From assembly GCA_014359685.1 (NCBI GenBank), contig JACIYY010000156.1, positions 1-9,462 on the forward strand: a stretch of DNA of 9,462 nt. The letters run 5' to 3'. A model generated the notes under the pieces. It was given only the letters and a program-made list of their open reading frames with translations. It was not told where the DNA came from and made no database searches. Both the position numbers and the translations under genes were made by a program. Source of the stretch: Porphyrobacter sp. Its GTDB lineage: Bacteria > Pseudomonadota > Alphaproteobacteria > Sphingomonadales > Sphingomonadaceae. Below are positions 1 through 7,604 of this stretch, in pieces (positions within the stretch are counted from its first letter, which is position 1; every line of letters begins with the position of its first letter).

Positions 1-2282
1 CTCACCTCTGGACTTGGCGGCTGGTCCTCGGGCCGCAGATTGGCGACCAGGTTGCTCTGCATCGCCATGCCCAGCAGTTGGTCGCGCGCGGCGGTCAACT
101 GCTCGCGGCCGACGCCGCCGATATCCTCCAGCTTCATGGTGAAGCCGCTGGCATTGCCCAGCGACTGGATCGGCGGCGGCTGGATGACGAAGGCGATCGC
201 GCTGTCCAGCTGCGAGAACACGCCCATCGCCCGGCCGAGAAGCGCGTCGGCGCTGCTTTCGCTGGCGCCGCGCTCCTCCCAAGGCTTGAACGTGGCGAAC
301 ATCAAGGCGTTGTTTTGGCCGCGCCCGAAGAAGCTGAAGCCGCGCACGAGGACGACGTTGTCGACCTCCTCCTGCGCAAGCCAGAACCCTTCCACCTTGT
401 CCAGCGCCTCGTCGGTGCGTTCCTGCGTCGCGCCGGCCGGCGACTGGACTGCGGTGATCAGGAAGCCCTGGTCCTCGGTCGGGAGGAAGCCGCCGGGCAG
501 GCGCGTGAACAGCAGCGCCGTCAGCGCGACCATTGCCGCGAACACCGCGAGACCGCGCATCGGGCGAGCAAGGATGCGCTCATTGGTCCGGCCATAGCGG
601 ACGGTTGTTTTCGCGAACCAGCGATTGAACCCGGCGAAGAAGCGGGCGACGCCGGCGCGGACGCGATCGAACAGGCCCCGTATGCCGGTCCGCGGGGGCG
701 GCGTCTGGTGATCCGCCGCCTCGGGTCCGGTCTGCGGGCGCGGTTCGATTGCATCGGGGTCGGTCTCGTCCGGGCCATGCGCCATTGGCTTCAGGAAGGT
801 CGCGCACAGCGCCGGGGTCAGCGACAGCGCCATCAGCGCCGAGAACAGGATCGAGATCGCCAGCGTCACCGAGAACTGGCGGTAGATGCCGCCGGTCGAT
901 CCGGGGAAGAAGGCCATCGGCACGAACACCGCGACCAGCACCAGCGTGATGCCGATGATTGCGCCGGTGATCTGGTCCATCGCCTTGCGCGTCGCCTCCA
1001 GCGGCGGCAGGCCCTCCTCGCGCATGATCCGCTCGACATTCTCGATCACCACGATGGCGTCGTCGACCAGGATGCCGATCGCCAGCACCATGCCGAACAG
1101 CGACAGCACGTTGAGCGAGAAGCCGAACAGCAGAAGCCCGAGGCAGGCACCGGCCAGTGCGATCGGGACCACCAGCGTCGGAATGATGGTCGCGCGCCAA
1201 TTCTGAAGGAACAGCAACATCACGAGGAAGACCAGCGCCATCGCCTCCACCAGCGTAATCACCACCTCCTCGATCGAGGTCGAGACGAACGGCGTGGTCT
1301 GGTAGGGGATCGTCCAGCCGATGCCGGGCGGCAGCGTGCGGCCAATCTGCTCCATCCGCGCCTCTACGCCTGCGGCCGTGGAAAGCGCGTTGGCGCCGGT
1401 CGCCAGCTGCACGCCCATGCCGGCCATCGGCTCGCCGTTGAGGGAGGCCGAGGTGGCGTAGCTCTGCGCACCCAGCTCGACCCGCGCGACCTGCCCCAGG
1501 CGGACCGCGCCGCCGCCGGTGTCGGCGCGCAGGATGATATTCTCGAACTCCTCGACCGTCGAGAAGCGTCCCTGGGTGGTGATGTTGGCGGTAATCTGCT
1601 GGCCGTCACCGACTGGCTGCGCCCCGATCGCCCCGCCCGCAGTCTGCGCGTTCTGCTCGCGCACCGCCGTCAGCACCTGCGACGGCGTCAGATTGTAGCT
1701 GGCCAGCGCGTCCGGATCGAGCCAGATCCGCATCGCGTAAGGGGAGCCGAACAGGGTCACGTCGCCCACCCCGTTGACGCGGCGCAACTGGTCGAGAACC
1801 TGGTTGGAGGCGATGTTGCCGAGATCGGTGGTGTCCAGCGCCCCGGTCTCCGAGGTCAGCGCCACGATCATCACGAACCCGGTGTTCGCCTGGCGCACGG
1901 TGATGCCCTGGCGGCGGACCTCCTCCGGCAGGCGCGCCTCGACCGTGCTCAGGCGGTTCTGCACTTCGGTCTGCGCGATGTCGATATTGGTCCCCGCCTC
2001 GAAGGTGACGGTGATCTGAACGCTGCCGTCCGCCTGGCTGGCGGAATTCATGTAGAGAAAGCCTTCGACGCCGTTCAGCTGCTCTTCGATCACCTGCGCG
2101 ACATTGACCTCCAGCGTCTCTGCGTCGGCGCCGGGATAGATCGCGGTGATGGTCAGCGAGGGCGGGGCGACCTCGGGATATTGCTCGATCGGCAAAGCGC
2201 GCAGGGCGATCACGCCACCCAGCAGGATCGCCAGCGCGATCACCCAGGCGAAGATCGGGCGGTCGATGAAAAAGCGGGGCAT
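1..2282 (-). CDS. RND (HAE1-type, AcrB/MexB-like) multidrug efflux permease, C-terminus cut by window edge
   Basis: Inner-membrane proton-driven pump of a tripartite efflux complex, expected to export hydrophobic drugs or similar compounds. It starts at ATG 2280-2282 (MPRFFIDRPIFAWVIA, the family N-terminus), and 760 codons are visible of a usual 1040-1070. Membrane helix 1 is at about residues 10-28, followed by the first porter region, helices 2-6 at about 336-499, helix 7 at about 567-585, and part of the second porter region. The proton-relay pair is D407-D408 in GILVDDAIVV, at the same numbers as in AcrB. The later relay Lys and Arg fall outside the window. The switch-loop stretch GFSFFGRGQN is conserved. 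The loop between helices 6 and 7 (about residues 500-547) is some 36 residues longer than in AcrB and rich in Pro, Asp and Glu. The start lies 4 bases after the adaptor stop, so the two are surely co-transcribed. The substrate range cannot be read from sequence. Confidence 0.96.
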   Translation of the reverse strand, partial: MPRFFIDRPIFAWVIALAILLGGVIALRALPIEQYPEVAPPSLTITAIYPGADAETLEVNVAQVIEEQLNGVEGFLYMNSASQADGSVQITVTFEAGTNIDIAQTEVQNRLSTVEARLPEEVRRQGITVRQANTGFVMIVALTSETGALDTTDLGNIASNQVLDQLRRVNGVGDVTLFGSPYAMRIWLDPDALASYNLTPSQVLTAVREQNAQTAGGAIGAQPVGDGQQITANITTQGRFSTVEEFENIILRADTGGGAVRLGQVARVELGAQSYATSASLNGEPMAGMGVQLATGANALSTAAGVEARMEQIGRTLPPGIGWTIPYQTTPFVSTSIEEVVITLVEAMALVFLVMLLFLQNWRATIIPTLVVPIALAGACLGLLLFGFSLNVLSLFGMVLAIGILVDDAIVVIENVERIMREEGLPPLEATRKAMDQITGAIIGITLVLVAVFVPMAFFPGSTGGIYRQFSVTLAISILFSALMALSLTPALCATFLKPMAHGPDETDPDAIEPRPQTGPEAADHQTPPPRTGIRGLFDRVRAGVARFFAGFNRWFAKTTVRYGRTNERILARPMRGLAVFAAMVALTALLFTRLPGGFLPTEDQGFLITAVQSPAGATQERTDEALDKVEGFWLAQEEVDNVVLVRGFSFFGRGQNNALMFATFKPWEERGASESSADALLGRAMGVFSQLDSAIAFVIQPPPIQSLGNASGFTMKLEDIGGVGREQLTAARDQLLGMAMQSNLVANLRPEDQPPSPEV

Positions 2283-2286
2283 CTGC

Positions 2287-3459
2287 TCAGTTCGCCGGGC
2301 GCGCGGTGGGGGTCGGCGCTGGCGTGCGCGCGGCGGGCCTCCGTCCGGTGGGCGGATCGGCGCGGGTCACCGGCGCGCCGGGGCGGATCTTCTGGAGATT
2401 GCTGGTAATCACGGCGTCGCCGCGCTTCAGACCGCTTTCGATGATCCAGCGCCCGTTGACGAGGGCGCCCAGTTGCACCGGGCGCACCGCCGCCGTGCCG
2501 TCCTCGGCAATGACGAACACCGATCCGCCCCCTTCGGACACCATCACCGCCCGCTGCGGGACGGAAATGCCGTTGTTGATCTGGCCGGCATAGATACGGG
2601 CGCGCACGAACTCACCCGGGATCAGCAACCCCCCGGGGTTGGCGAACTCGGCCCGCAGCGCAACGGTGCCGGTCTCCTCGTCAACCGAGAAATCGAGGAA
2701 GTCGATGTAGCCGACGACGGGATGTTCGGCCCCGTCAGCCTGGATCAGGCGGACCTCGACCCGATCATCTGGTCCCATGTCGATCTCCCCCGTCTCCACC
2801 GCCCGGCGCAGTTCCAGAACCTCGCTCACCGATTGCGAGAATCGGACATAGATCGGGCTGATCTGCTCGATCCTGGTCATCAGCGTCGCCTCGGGCTGGC
2901 TGACCAGCGCACCTTCGGTCACAAAGGCAGGGCCGGCGCGACCCGAGATCGGTGCGCGAACGGTGGTGTAGCCGAGCTGGAGCGATGCGGCCTGCAACTG
3001 GGCACGAAACTGGGCCACGTTGGCCTCCGCCTCGCGCGAGGCGGCGAGGGCGGCGTCGTATTCCTGCCGGCTGATGGCATTCTCGGCCACCAGCGGCCGA
3101 TAGCGTTCCACCACGGCGCGCGCATTGGCGGCGGTCGCCTGCGCACGCTGCAGACTCGCCTCGGTCTGCGCGTAGCTGGCGCGCAGCTCGCTGGGATCGA
3201 TCCGGAACAGCGGCTGCCCCTGCGCCACGTCGGTCCCTTCGCGGTACAGGCGCTGCTGGACGATGCCGGTGACCCGCGCACGCACCTCCGCCGTGCGGAC
3301 CGGCTCGACACGGCCGGGCAGTTCCACCACGTTGGGAACCGCGCCCGGCTCGACGACGATCGTGCGGACCGGTACCGCCTGGGGCGGAGGGGCCTGCTCT
3401 GGCTGCGAACAGGCGGCAAGGCTGAGTGCCGCCAGAGCGATCGGAACCAGACGAACCAT
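2287..3459 (-). CDS. Efflux RND periplasmic adaptor subunit (AcrA/MexA-like lipoprotein)
   Basis: Membrane fusion protein that links the RND permease to an outer-membrane channel; 390 residues, a normal family length. The N-terminus has a short hydrophobic signal and a lipobox LAAC with C17 as the expected lipidated residue; the next residue is Ser, where AcrA has Asp. Order: first lipoyl half (about 45-88), alpha-hairpin (about 90-160), second lipoyl half with TTVRAPISGRAG (about 165-176), beta-barrel (about 200-290) and membrane-proximal domain (about 295-365). On the hairpin, R119, L123 and S130 have the spacing of the AcrA Arg-Leu-Ser residues that contact TolC, so a TolC/OprM-type partner is likely, though none is encoded here. 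The tail after about residue 366 is Pro/Ala/Arg/Thr-rich and probably disordered. The ATG is preceded by AAGAGG (3466-3471) at a 6-base spacing. It is the first gene of the efflux operon and is divergent from tetR. Confidence 0.96.
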   Translation of the reverse strand: MVRLVPIALAALSLAACSQPEQAPPPQAVPVRTIVVEPGAVPNVVELPGRVEPVRTAEVRARVTGIVQQRLYREGTDVAQGQPLFRIDPSELRASYAQTEASLQRAQATAANARAVVERYRPLVAENAISRQEYDAALAASREAEANVAQFRAQLQAASLQLGYTTVRAPISGRAGPAFVTEGALVSQPEATLMTRIEQISPIYVRFSQSVSEVLELRRAVETGEIDMGPDDRVEVRLIQADGAEHPVVGYIDFLDFSVDEETGTVALRAEFANPGGLLIPGEFVRARIYAGQINNGISVPQRAVMVSEGGGSVFVIAEDGTAAVRPVQLGALVNGRWIIESGLKRGDAVITSNLQKIRPGAPVTRADPPTGRRPAARTPAPTPTARPAN

Positions 3460-3488
3460 GAACGACCTCTTTTTGCAGATGCGAGCGC

Positions 3489-3502
3489 GTAATATGCATT
3501 AC
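3489..3502. promoter_or_regulatory. Candidate TetR operator (inverted repeat GTAAT-N4-ATTAC)
   Basis: Perfect 5-base arms at 3489-3493 and 3498-3502 flank the spacer ATGC, near the middle of the 66-base gap between the divergent adaptor and tetR genes. It is also a short AT-rich patch in very GC-rich DNA. TetR repressors of efflux operons usually bind such a repeat and repress both directions. The assignment to the neighbouring TetR is inferred from position. The arms are short, so chance cannot be excluded. Confidence 0.55.
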
Positions 3503-3516
3503 ATTCCGATCCGCAA
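3489..3516 (-). promoter_or_regulatory. Candidate promoter of the efflux operon
   Basis: On the minus strand, TTGCGG (3516-3511) is followed after 16 bases by TATTAC (3494-3489), a weak sigma-70-like pair about 30 bases before the adaptor ATG. The -10 box would overlap the inverted repeat, so a bound repressor would block it. A plus-strand counterpart for tetR (TTGCAG at 3473-3478, then CATTAC at 3497-3502 after 18 bases) is weaker still. These are matches by eye only. Confidence 0.3.
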
Positions 3517-3525
3517 GGGGTAATA

Positions 3526-4176
3526 ATGGCTGCCATGGCGACCGACCCCGAAAAATCGGACGAGCGGCTGGCGCAACGGCGGGCCGCGCTGCTGGTGGCT
3601 GCGCGGCGCCTGTTCCTCGACGTGGGATTCGAGGAGACGACGCTCTCCCACGTGGTGGCCGAGGCGGGCGGATCGCTGTCCACGCTCTACAAGCTGTTCG
3701 GCAGCAAGGAAGGGCTGCTGCACGCGGTGGTGTTCGAGATGGTGCAATCGGGCGCCGACGTGATCCGCGAGATCGGGCGCAAGGGTCTGACCCCCGCCGC
3801 CGCGCTGATGGAGGTGGGGGAGGAACTGCAACGCCGCTTCCTCTCGCCCGAGGATGTCGCGCTGGTCCGGGTCTTGATCACCCGCAGCGCCTGCGATCCG
3901 GATTTCGCCCGCGCATTCTTCGAGCGGACCCGCAAGCCCACCATCGGGGCGCTGGAGGCTCTGTTCACGCGCTGGCAGGAGCAGGGGCTGGGGGTGGCGA
4001 TCCCGCCCAACCTGCTGGCGCGGATATTCCTGTCTGTCCTGATCGAGGATCTGCGCTCCGAGATGTTCTTCCAGACGCCCTTCTGCGGCCTGTCGGACGA
4101 GGAGCGCGATTTCCGCATCGGGTTCTTCCTGCGCGGTGCAGGCCTGCGCGACGATCTTCGAGACGGCGGGCTTTGA
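3526..4176 (+). CDS. TetR/AcrR-family transcriptional regulator, probable repressor of the adjacent efflux operon
   Basis: A 216-residue protein, typical for the family. The N-terminal DNA-binding domain covers about residues 15-65, with the helix-turn-helix around TTLSHVVAEAGGSLSTLYKLF (39-58) followed by the family pattern SKEGLLHAVV. The remainder is all-helical, as expected for a ligand-binding and dimerisation domain of the AcrR/AefR kind; the ligand is unknown. The start ATG at 3526 has AAGGGG at 3515-3520, 5 bases upstream; a second Met three codons later (3535) is possible but lacks that spacing. It is divergent from the efflux genes with only 66 bases between, so local repression relieved by pump substrates is the likely mode. 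The last codons and the stop (4174-4176) lie inside a 15-base tandem repeat. Confidence 0.93.
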   Translation: MAAMATDPEKSDERLAQRRAALLVAARRLFLDVGFEETTLSHVVAEAGGSLSTLYKLFGSKEGLLHAVVFEMVQSGADVIREIGRKGLTPAAALMEVGEELQRRFLSPEDVALVRVLITRSACDPDFARAFFERTRKPTIGALEALFTRWQEQGLGVAIPPNLLARIFLSVLIEDLRSEMFFQTPFCGLSDEERDFRIGFFLRGAGLRDDLRDGGL

Positions 4177-4201
4177 CACGGCGGGCTTTGAGACGGCGGG
4201 C
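4160..4201. repeat. 15-base tandem repeat, about 2.8 copies, across the tetR stop codon
   Basis: Units begin at 4160 (GAGACGGCGGGCTTT), 4175 (GACACGGCGGGCTTT, one mismatch) and 4190 (first 12 bases identical to unit 1). The tetR stop TGA at 4174-4176 spans the junction of units 1 and 2. Because 15 is a multiple of three, copy-number change would keep frame. In the frame open to the GGDEF-EAL gene it reads as FETAG-FDTAG-FETAG. It looks like replication slippage. Confidence 0.85.
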
Positions 4202-4366
4202 CGCTTTACCGATTGGCAAGGCAGTCACCGTAAATGCCCGCAGGTGGCCAGCGAACCGATCGACCTTCCGAGACTGCGTGGGGAGCTGACCGTCGGGCGT
4301 CTCCTCGGCCTGTCCGGCCCGGGGGGAGCGGAATGGGTCCATCTGCGGGTGCTGCAGCTGGGCGGG
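4177..4366 (+). other. Intergenic leader between tetR and the GGDEF-EAL gene
   Basis: About 190 bases without a convincing gene. The frame of the downstream enzyme stays open through it and back to an ATG at 4136 inside tetR, but the early codons (CAA, AGT, CGT, AAA) are unlike the strongly G/C-ending codons of its neighbours, so it is probably untranslated. A TTGACA at 4173-4178 has no fitting -10 box. I see no clear promoter, terminator or RNA gene. Confidence 0.5.
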
Positions 4367-6625
4367 ATGGCGCGATCGGCGCAGCTTCGCACGATCATTC
4401 TCCTGCTGCCCGCGATCCTTGTCGCAAGCATCGCAACCGGGCGCTACTCGCCCGCGCAGGTTGCAGGCTGGGCCACGCTGTGGTGCGCGCTGGGATGGCT
4501 CGCAGTGCAGGCCGACCAGACGCTGGCCCAGGCGCATCCGGGTACCCTGAGGCTTCGGCATCTGTGGAGCCATGCGCTGGTGGTCGGCGGCTCCGCGCTC
4601 GCATGGGCGATGCCGCTGGTGCTGACGGCGCCCCATGCCAGCCTGATCGACCATGTTGGACTCGCGATCGTGGCGGCGTTGATGGTCGGGGCGCTGGCCT
4701 TCGCAACGCCGGCGACGCCGCTCGCGACGCTGGTGTTCGCCATCGCGCTCGGTGCGGCGACCATCACCGGCCTGGCCATGCGCGGGGCGTGGACCTATGC
4801 CGGCGCCGCCATCGCGGTGTTCGGCATGGCCGGCTGGGCCGCGCTGGAGGTGGCGCGCGGACATCTCGCAACTCGCCTGGCGGAGGCCGAGCTGGCGGAC
4901 CGCAGCAAGCTGGTGTCGCTGCTGCTGCGCGAGTTCGAGGAGGACGAGGCCGACTGGCTGTGGCAGATCGACACTGCCTGCAGGGTGCGCGGCGTCAGCC
5001 CCCGCTTCGCCCTGGCACTGGAGCAGGAGCCACGCGCGGTCGAGGGGCGATCGTTCATGGAACTGCTGTGCGGATCCGGCTGGGGCACCGGCGCCTGCGC
5101 GCCCAGCCTCTATGCGCTGGACGAACAACTGAAGCTGTGCCGCAGCTTCTCCGACCTGCTGGTCCAGGTCGATGTCGGCGGGAAGGAGCACTGGTGGAAG
5201 CTGTCGGGCAGTCCACTGATCGACGCCCATGGCCGCTTCGCCGGCTATCGCGGCGTCGGCTCCAACGTGACCGAGCAGCGCAGGACCGAAAAAAAGATCG
5301 AGTTTCTCGCCCGGCACGACCCGCTGACCGGCCTGCCCAACCGCTCCCGGCTGATCGAAGCGTTGCAGGATGCGCTGAATGCAGTCGAGCGGCGCGGCAT
5401 CGGCTGCGCGGTGCTGCTGATCGACCTCGACCGCTTCAAGGCCGTCAACGACACGCTCGGGCATCCGGTGGGTGACAAGCTGCTGGTGCAGGTCGCGGCG
5501 CGGCTGCGCGAGGCGGTGGGCCGGTCGGGCCATCCCGCGCGCCTTGGCGGTGACGAGTTCGCGGTGGTCGTCCCCGACCTGCACGCCGCGCCGGCGGAGG
5601 ACGTAGCGGAGGCCTTGATTCAGCATCTGTCGCATCCGTTCGAGGTCGATGGCCATCTGCTGTCGATCGGCGCCAGCGTCGGATCGGCGTGCGCGCCGGG
5701 CGATGGTGTCTGTGTCGACGTGCTGCTGCGCCATGCCGACCTGGCGCTCTACCGTGCCAAGAGCGACGGGCGCGGCATTCATTGCCGCTACATCCCCGCC
5801 TTGCGAGCCGACGCCGAACAGCGGCGCGGGCTGGAACAGGCGCTGCGCCACGCCGTCGCGCGCGAGGAGCTGCAGCTTGCCTTCCAGCCGATCGTGGAGG
5901 CGAGCGCCGAGCGGATCATCGGCTTCGAGGCGCTGCTGCGCTGGCACAGCGAACAGCATGGTGCGGTTGCGCCTGATCGCTACATCCCGCTGGCGGAAAA
6001 GACCCGGCTGATCGTGCCGATCGGCGAATGGGTGCTGTTCGAGGCCTGCCGCGAGGCGGCGCGCTGGCCGAAAGGGTCACGCCTGGCGATCAATGTGGCG
6101 GGCCAGCAATTGCTGGAACCCGGCTTCGCCGCCCTTGTCGCCCGCGCGCTTGGCGATGGCGGCCTGCCGCCGCACCGGCTCGAGATCGAGCTGACCGAGG
6201 GCACCCTGCTGCGCTACCCTGCCAGCGCGCTGCGGACGCTGGAGGAGCTGGCGCGGCTCGGCTGTGCGCTGGCGCTCGACGATTTCGGCACCGGCACGTC
6301 GTCGCTCGGCCAGCTTCGCCAGCTCAACCTGTCGCACATCAAGATCGACCGCAGCTTCGTGCGTGGCGCCGCCTGCGGCGATGCCGAAGGGCTGGCGATC
6401 GTCCGGGCGGTGGTGGCGATGGCGCAGAGCATCGGCATGGGCACCACCGCAGAGGGGGTGGAAAGCGCGGAGGAGGCGGTGCTGATGCGCCAGTTCGGCT
6501 GCACCCGGCTGCAAGGCTATTTCTACGGCCGCCCGATGCCAGCGGGGGAGGCACTGACGCTCGCGCTTGCCTCCTGTCAGATGCTGCCGCCGCCCGACGA
6601 CCCGCCCGAGGTGGTGGCGGCGTGA
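4367..6625 (+). CDS. Membrane-anchored PAS-GGDEF-EAL cyclic-di-GMP cyclase/phosphodiesterase
   Basis: A 752-residue enzyme of c-di-GMP signalling. Six hydrophobic segments lie at about residues 7-25, 29-47, 69-87, 96-114, 118-138 and 142-162; I cannot assign this sensor to a named MASE family. A helical linker (about 163-194) and a PAS domain (about 195-303) follow. The GGDEF domain (about 310-475) has metal-binding D353 and an intact GGDEF at 394-398, but no RxxD inhibitory site, since that position reads GRSG. The EAL domain (about 484-735) keeps E521, N576, E608, D638-D639, K659, E696 and Q716, so phosphodiesterase activity is expected. One variation is DDFGTGTSSL in place of the usual DDFGTGYSSL. 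Which activity dominates cannot be read from sequence. ATG 4367 is preferred because it directly precedes the first membrane helix and follows a G-rich stretch; GTG 4349, GTG 4244 and ATG 4136 are in-frame alternatives. It is convergent with purQ. Confidence 0.93.
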   Translation: MARSAQLRTIILLLPAILVASIATGRYSPAQVAGWATLWCALGWLAVQADQTLAQAHPGTLRLRHLWSHALVVGGSALAWAMPLVLTAPHASLIDHVGLAIVAALMVGALAFATPATPLATLVFAIALGAATITGLAMRGAWTYAGAAIAVFGMAGWAALEVARGHLATRLAEAELADRSKLVSLLLREFEEDEADWLWQIDTACRVRGVSPRFALALEQEPRAVEGRSFMELLCGSGWGTGACAPSLYALDEQLKLCRSFSDLLVQVDVGGKEHWWKLSGSPLIDAHGRFAGYRGVGSNVTEQRRTEKKIEFLARHDPLTGLPNRSRLIEALQDALNAVERRGIGCAVLLIDLDRFKAVNDTLGHPVGDKLLVQVAARLREAVGRSGHPARLGGDEFAVVVPDLHAAPAEDVAEALIQHLSHPFEVDGHLLSIGASVGSACAPGDGVCVDVLLRHADLALYRAKSDGRGIHCRYIPALRADAEQRRGLEQALRHAVAREELQLAFQPIVEASAERIIGFEALLRWHSEQHGAVAPDRYIPLAEKTRLIVPIGEWVLFEACREAARWPKGSRLAINVAGQQLLEPGFAALVARALGDGGLPPHRLEIELTEGTLLRYPASALRTLEELARLGCALALDDFGTGTSSLGQLRQLNLSHIKIDRSFVRGAACGDAEGLAIVRAVVAMAQSIGMGTTAEGVESAEEAVLMRQFGCTRLQGYFYGRPMPAGEALTLALASCQMLPPPDDPPEVVAA

Positions 6626-6660
6626 ACCGGCGCGCGAGAGCCCTCGCACCGCCCGCCGGT
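6626..6660. terminator. Candidate bidirectional hairpin between convergent genes
   Basis: The gap between the GGDEF-EAL stop and the purQ stop can fold into outer arms ACCGGCG (6626-6632) and CGCCGGT (6654-6660), with an inner stem GCGAG (6634-6638) / CTCGC (6643-6647) and loop AGCC. There is no T-run on either side, so this is not a textbook intrinsic terminator. It may still limit read-through in both directions. Confidence 0.4.
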
Positions 6661-7337
6661 CAGGCGCTGACGAGACCCCGGACCGCCGCCTCGAACAGCG
6701 CACGGCCATCGCGCCCGCCCTGCTCGTCCTCCATGGCGCGTTCGGGATGCGGCATCATCCCCAGCACCCGGCCGCTGGCATCCAGCACCCCGGCGATGTC
6801 GCGCTGCGATCCGTTGCAGGCGTCGAGATAGCGGAAGGCGATCCGCCCTTCTCCCTCCAGCCGGTCGAGCGTGTCCGCGTCGGCAAAGTAATTGCCGTCA
6901 TGATGGGCGACCGGGATGCGGATCACCTGCCCGGGGGCATAGCCGGCGGTGAACAGCGAACGGGTGCTCTCCACCCGCAGCGGCACGGTCCGGCAGATGA
7001 AAGTCTGGCCGGCGTTGCGCATCAGCGCACCGGGCAGCAGACCGGCCTCGGTCAGCACCTGGAAGCCGTTGCACACGCCGAGCACCGGCACGCCTGCCTC
7101 CGCCGCCGCCTTGACCGCGCGCATCACCGGGCTGTGCGCGGCCATCGCGCCCGAGCGCAGGTAATCGCCATAGGAAAACCCGCCGGGCAGCCCGATCAGG
7201 TCCAGCCGGTCGGGCAGGGCGGTGTCGCCGTGCCACACGCGCAAGGCTGGCGTGCCCGAGACCGTCTCCAGCGCGACTGCCAGGTCGCGGTCGCAATTGG
7301 AGCCGGGGAAGGTGATCACCGCCGCGCGGAACGCCAT
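6660..7337 (-). CDS. purQ: Phosphoribosylformylglycinamidine synthase subunit PurQ (glutaminase)
   Basis: Glutamine amidotransferase subunit of FGAM synthase, fourth step of de novo purine synthesis. It releases ammonia from glutamine for the PurL subunit, which turns FGAR into FGAM in the cytoplasm. The 225 residues match the usual PurQ length. Class I amidotransferase signs are clear: the N-terminal [12 protein letters not shown], the nucleophile C89 in [11 protein letters not shown], and H197 and E199 in [23 protein letters not shown] (51-63) is also typical of PurQ. The frame is open upstream to 7625, but ATG 7337 fits the family start, shares one base with the purS stop (TGATG) and has GGGAGAG about 8 bases upstream. 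Translational coupling with purS is therefore likely. purL is not in the window. Confidence 0.98.
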   Translation of the reverse strand: MAFRAAVITFPGSNCDRDLAVALETVSGTPALRVWHGDTALPDRLDLIGLPGGFSYGDYLRSGAMAAHSPVMRAVKAAAEAGVPVLGVCNGFQVLTEAGLLPGALMRNAGQTFICRTVPLRVESTRSLFTAGYAPGQVIRIPVAHHDGNYFADADTLDRLEGEGRIAFRYLDACNGSQRDIAGVLDASGRVLGMMPHPERAMEDEQGGRDGRALFEAAVRGLVSA

Positions 7338-7603
7338 CAGCCCGGCTCTCCCGATGTCGCGGCAGCAGCGCGGGCGGGCGTTTCGATCCGGTAATCCTCG
7401 ATCACCATATTGGCGAGCAGGTCGCGGCACATCGCCTCCAGCGCCTCGTCCGGGGTGTCGTCGGCCACGTCGAGTTCGATCAGCCGTCCGACGCGGACGT
7501 CGCGCACGCCGGCAAAGCCCAGCCCCTCCAGCGCATGATGGACGGCACGTCCCTGCGGATCGAGTACGCCGGGCTTCAAGCTGACATGGACACGGACCTT
7601 CAT
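7337..7603 (-). CDS. purS: Phosphoribosylformylglycinamidine synthase subunit PurS
   Basis: Small structural subunit that helps PurQ and PurL assemble and pass ammonia in the three-part FGAM synthase. The 88 residues begin with the family pattern [18 protein letters not shown], followed by [17 protein letters not shown] and a C-terminal IEDYRIE. A short Ala-rich tail (about residues 77-88) extends a little past the usual 80 or so. The start at 7603 is chosen by family alignment. It has no evident Shine-Dalgarno sequence, because the preceding bases belong to a 15-base tandem repeat. An in-frame ATG at 7633 would add ten residues ([10 protein letters not shown]) that look like translated repeat. 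It overlaps purQ by one base. Confidence 0.96.
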   Translation of the reverse strand: MKVRVHVSLKPGVLDPQGRAVHHALEGLGFAGVRDVRVGRLIELDVADDTPDEALEAMCRDLLANMVIEDYRIETPARAAAATSGEPG

Positions 7604-7604
7604 T

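Noticed and set aside
78..2408. A 776-codon open frame on the plus strand
   Set aside because: It is antisense to the RND permease, which has unmistakable family motifs. The product is a low-complexity, His/Arg/Gln/Asp-rich string, typical of an antisense frame in high-GC DNA.
2146..3492. A 448-codon open frame on the plus strand opposite the adaptor gene
   Set aside because: It is antisense to a clear adaptor lipoprotein, shows no recognisable domain, and has the composition of a shadow frame.
4173..4178. Perfect TTGACA as a promoter -35 box for the GGDEF-EAL gene
   Set aside because: No -10-like sequence lies 15-19 bases downstream, and the hexamer arises from the tandem repeat unit itself.
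3965..5959. A 664-codon open frame on the minus strand
   Set aside because: It runs antisense across tetR and the GGDEF-EAL gene and shows Gln/Arg/His-rich non-domain sequence; the plus-strand genes explain the region fully.
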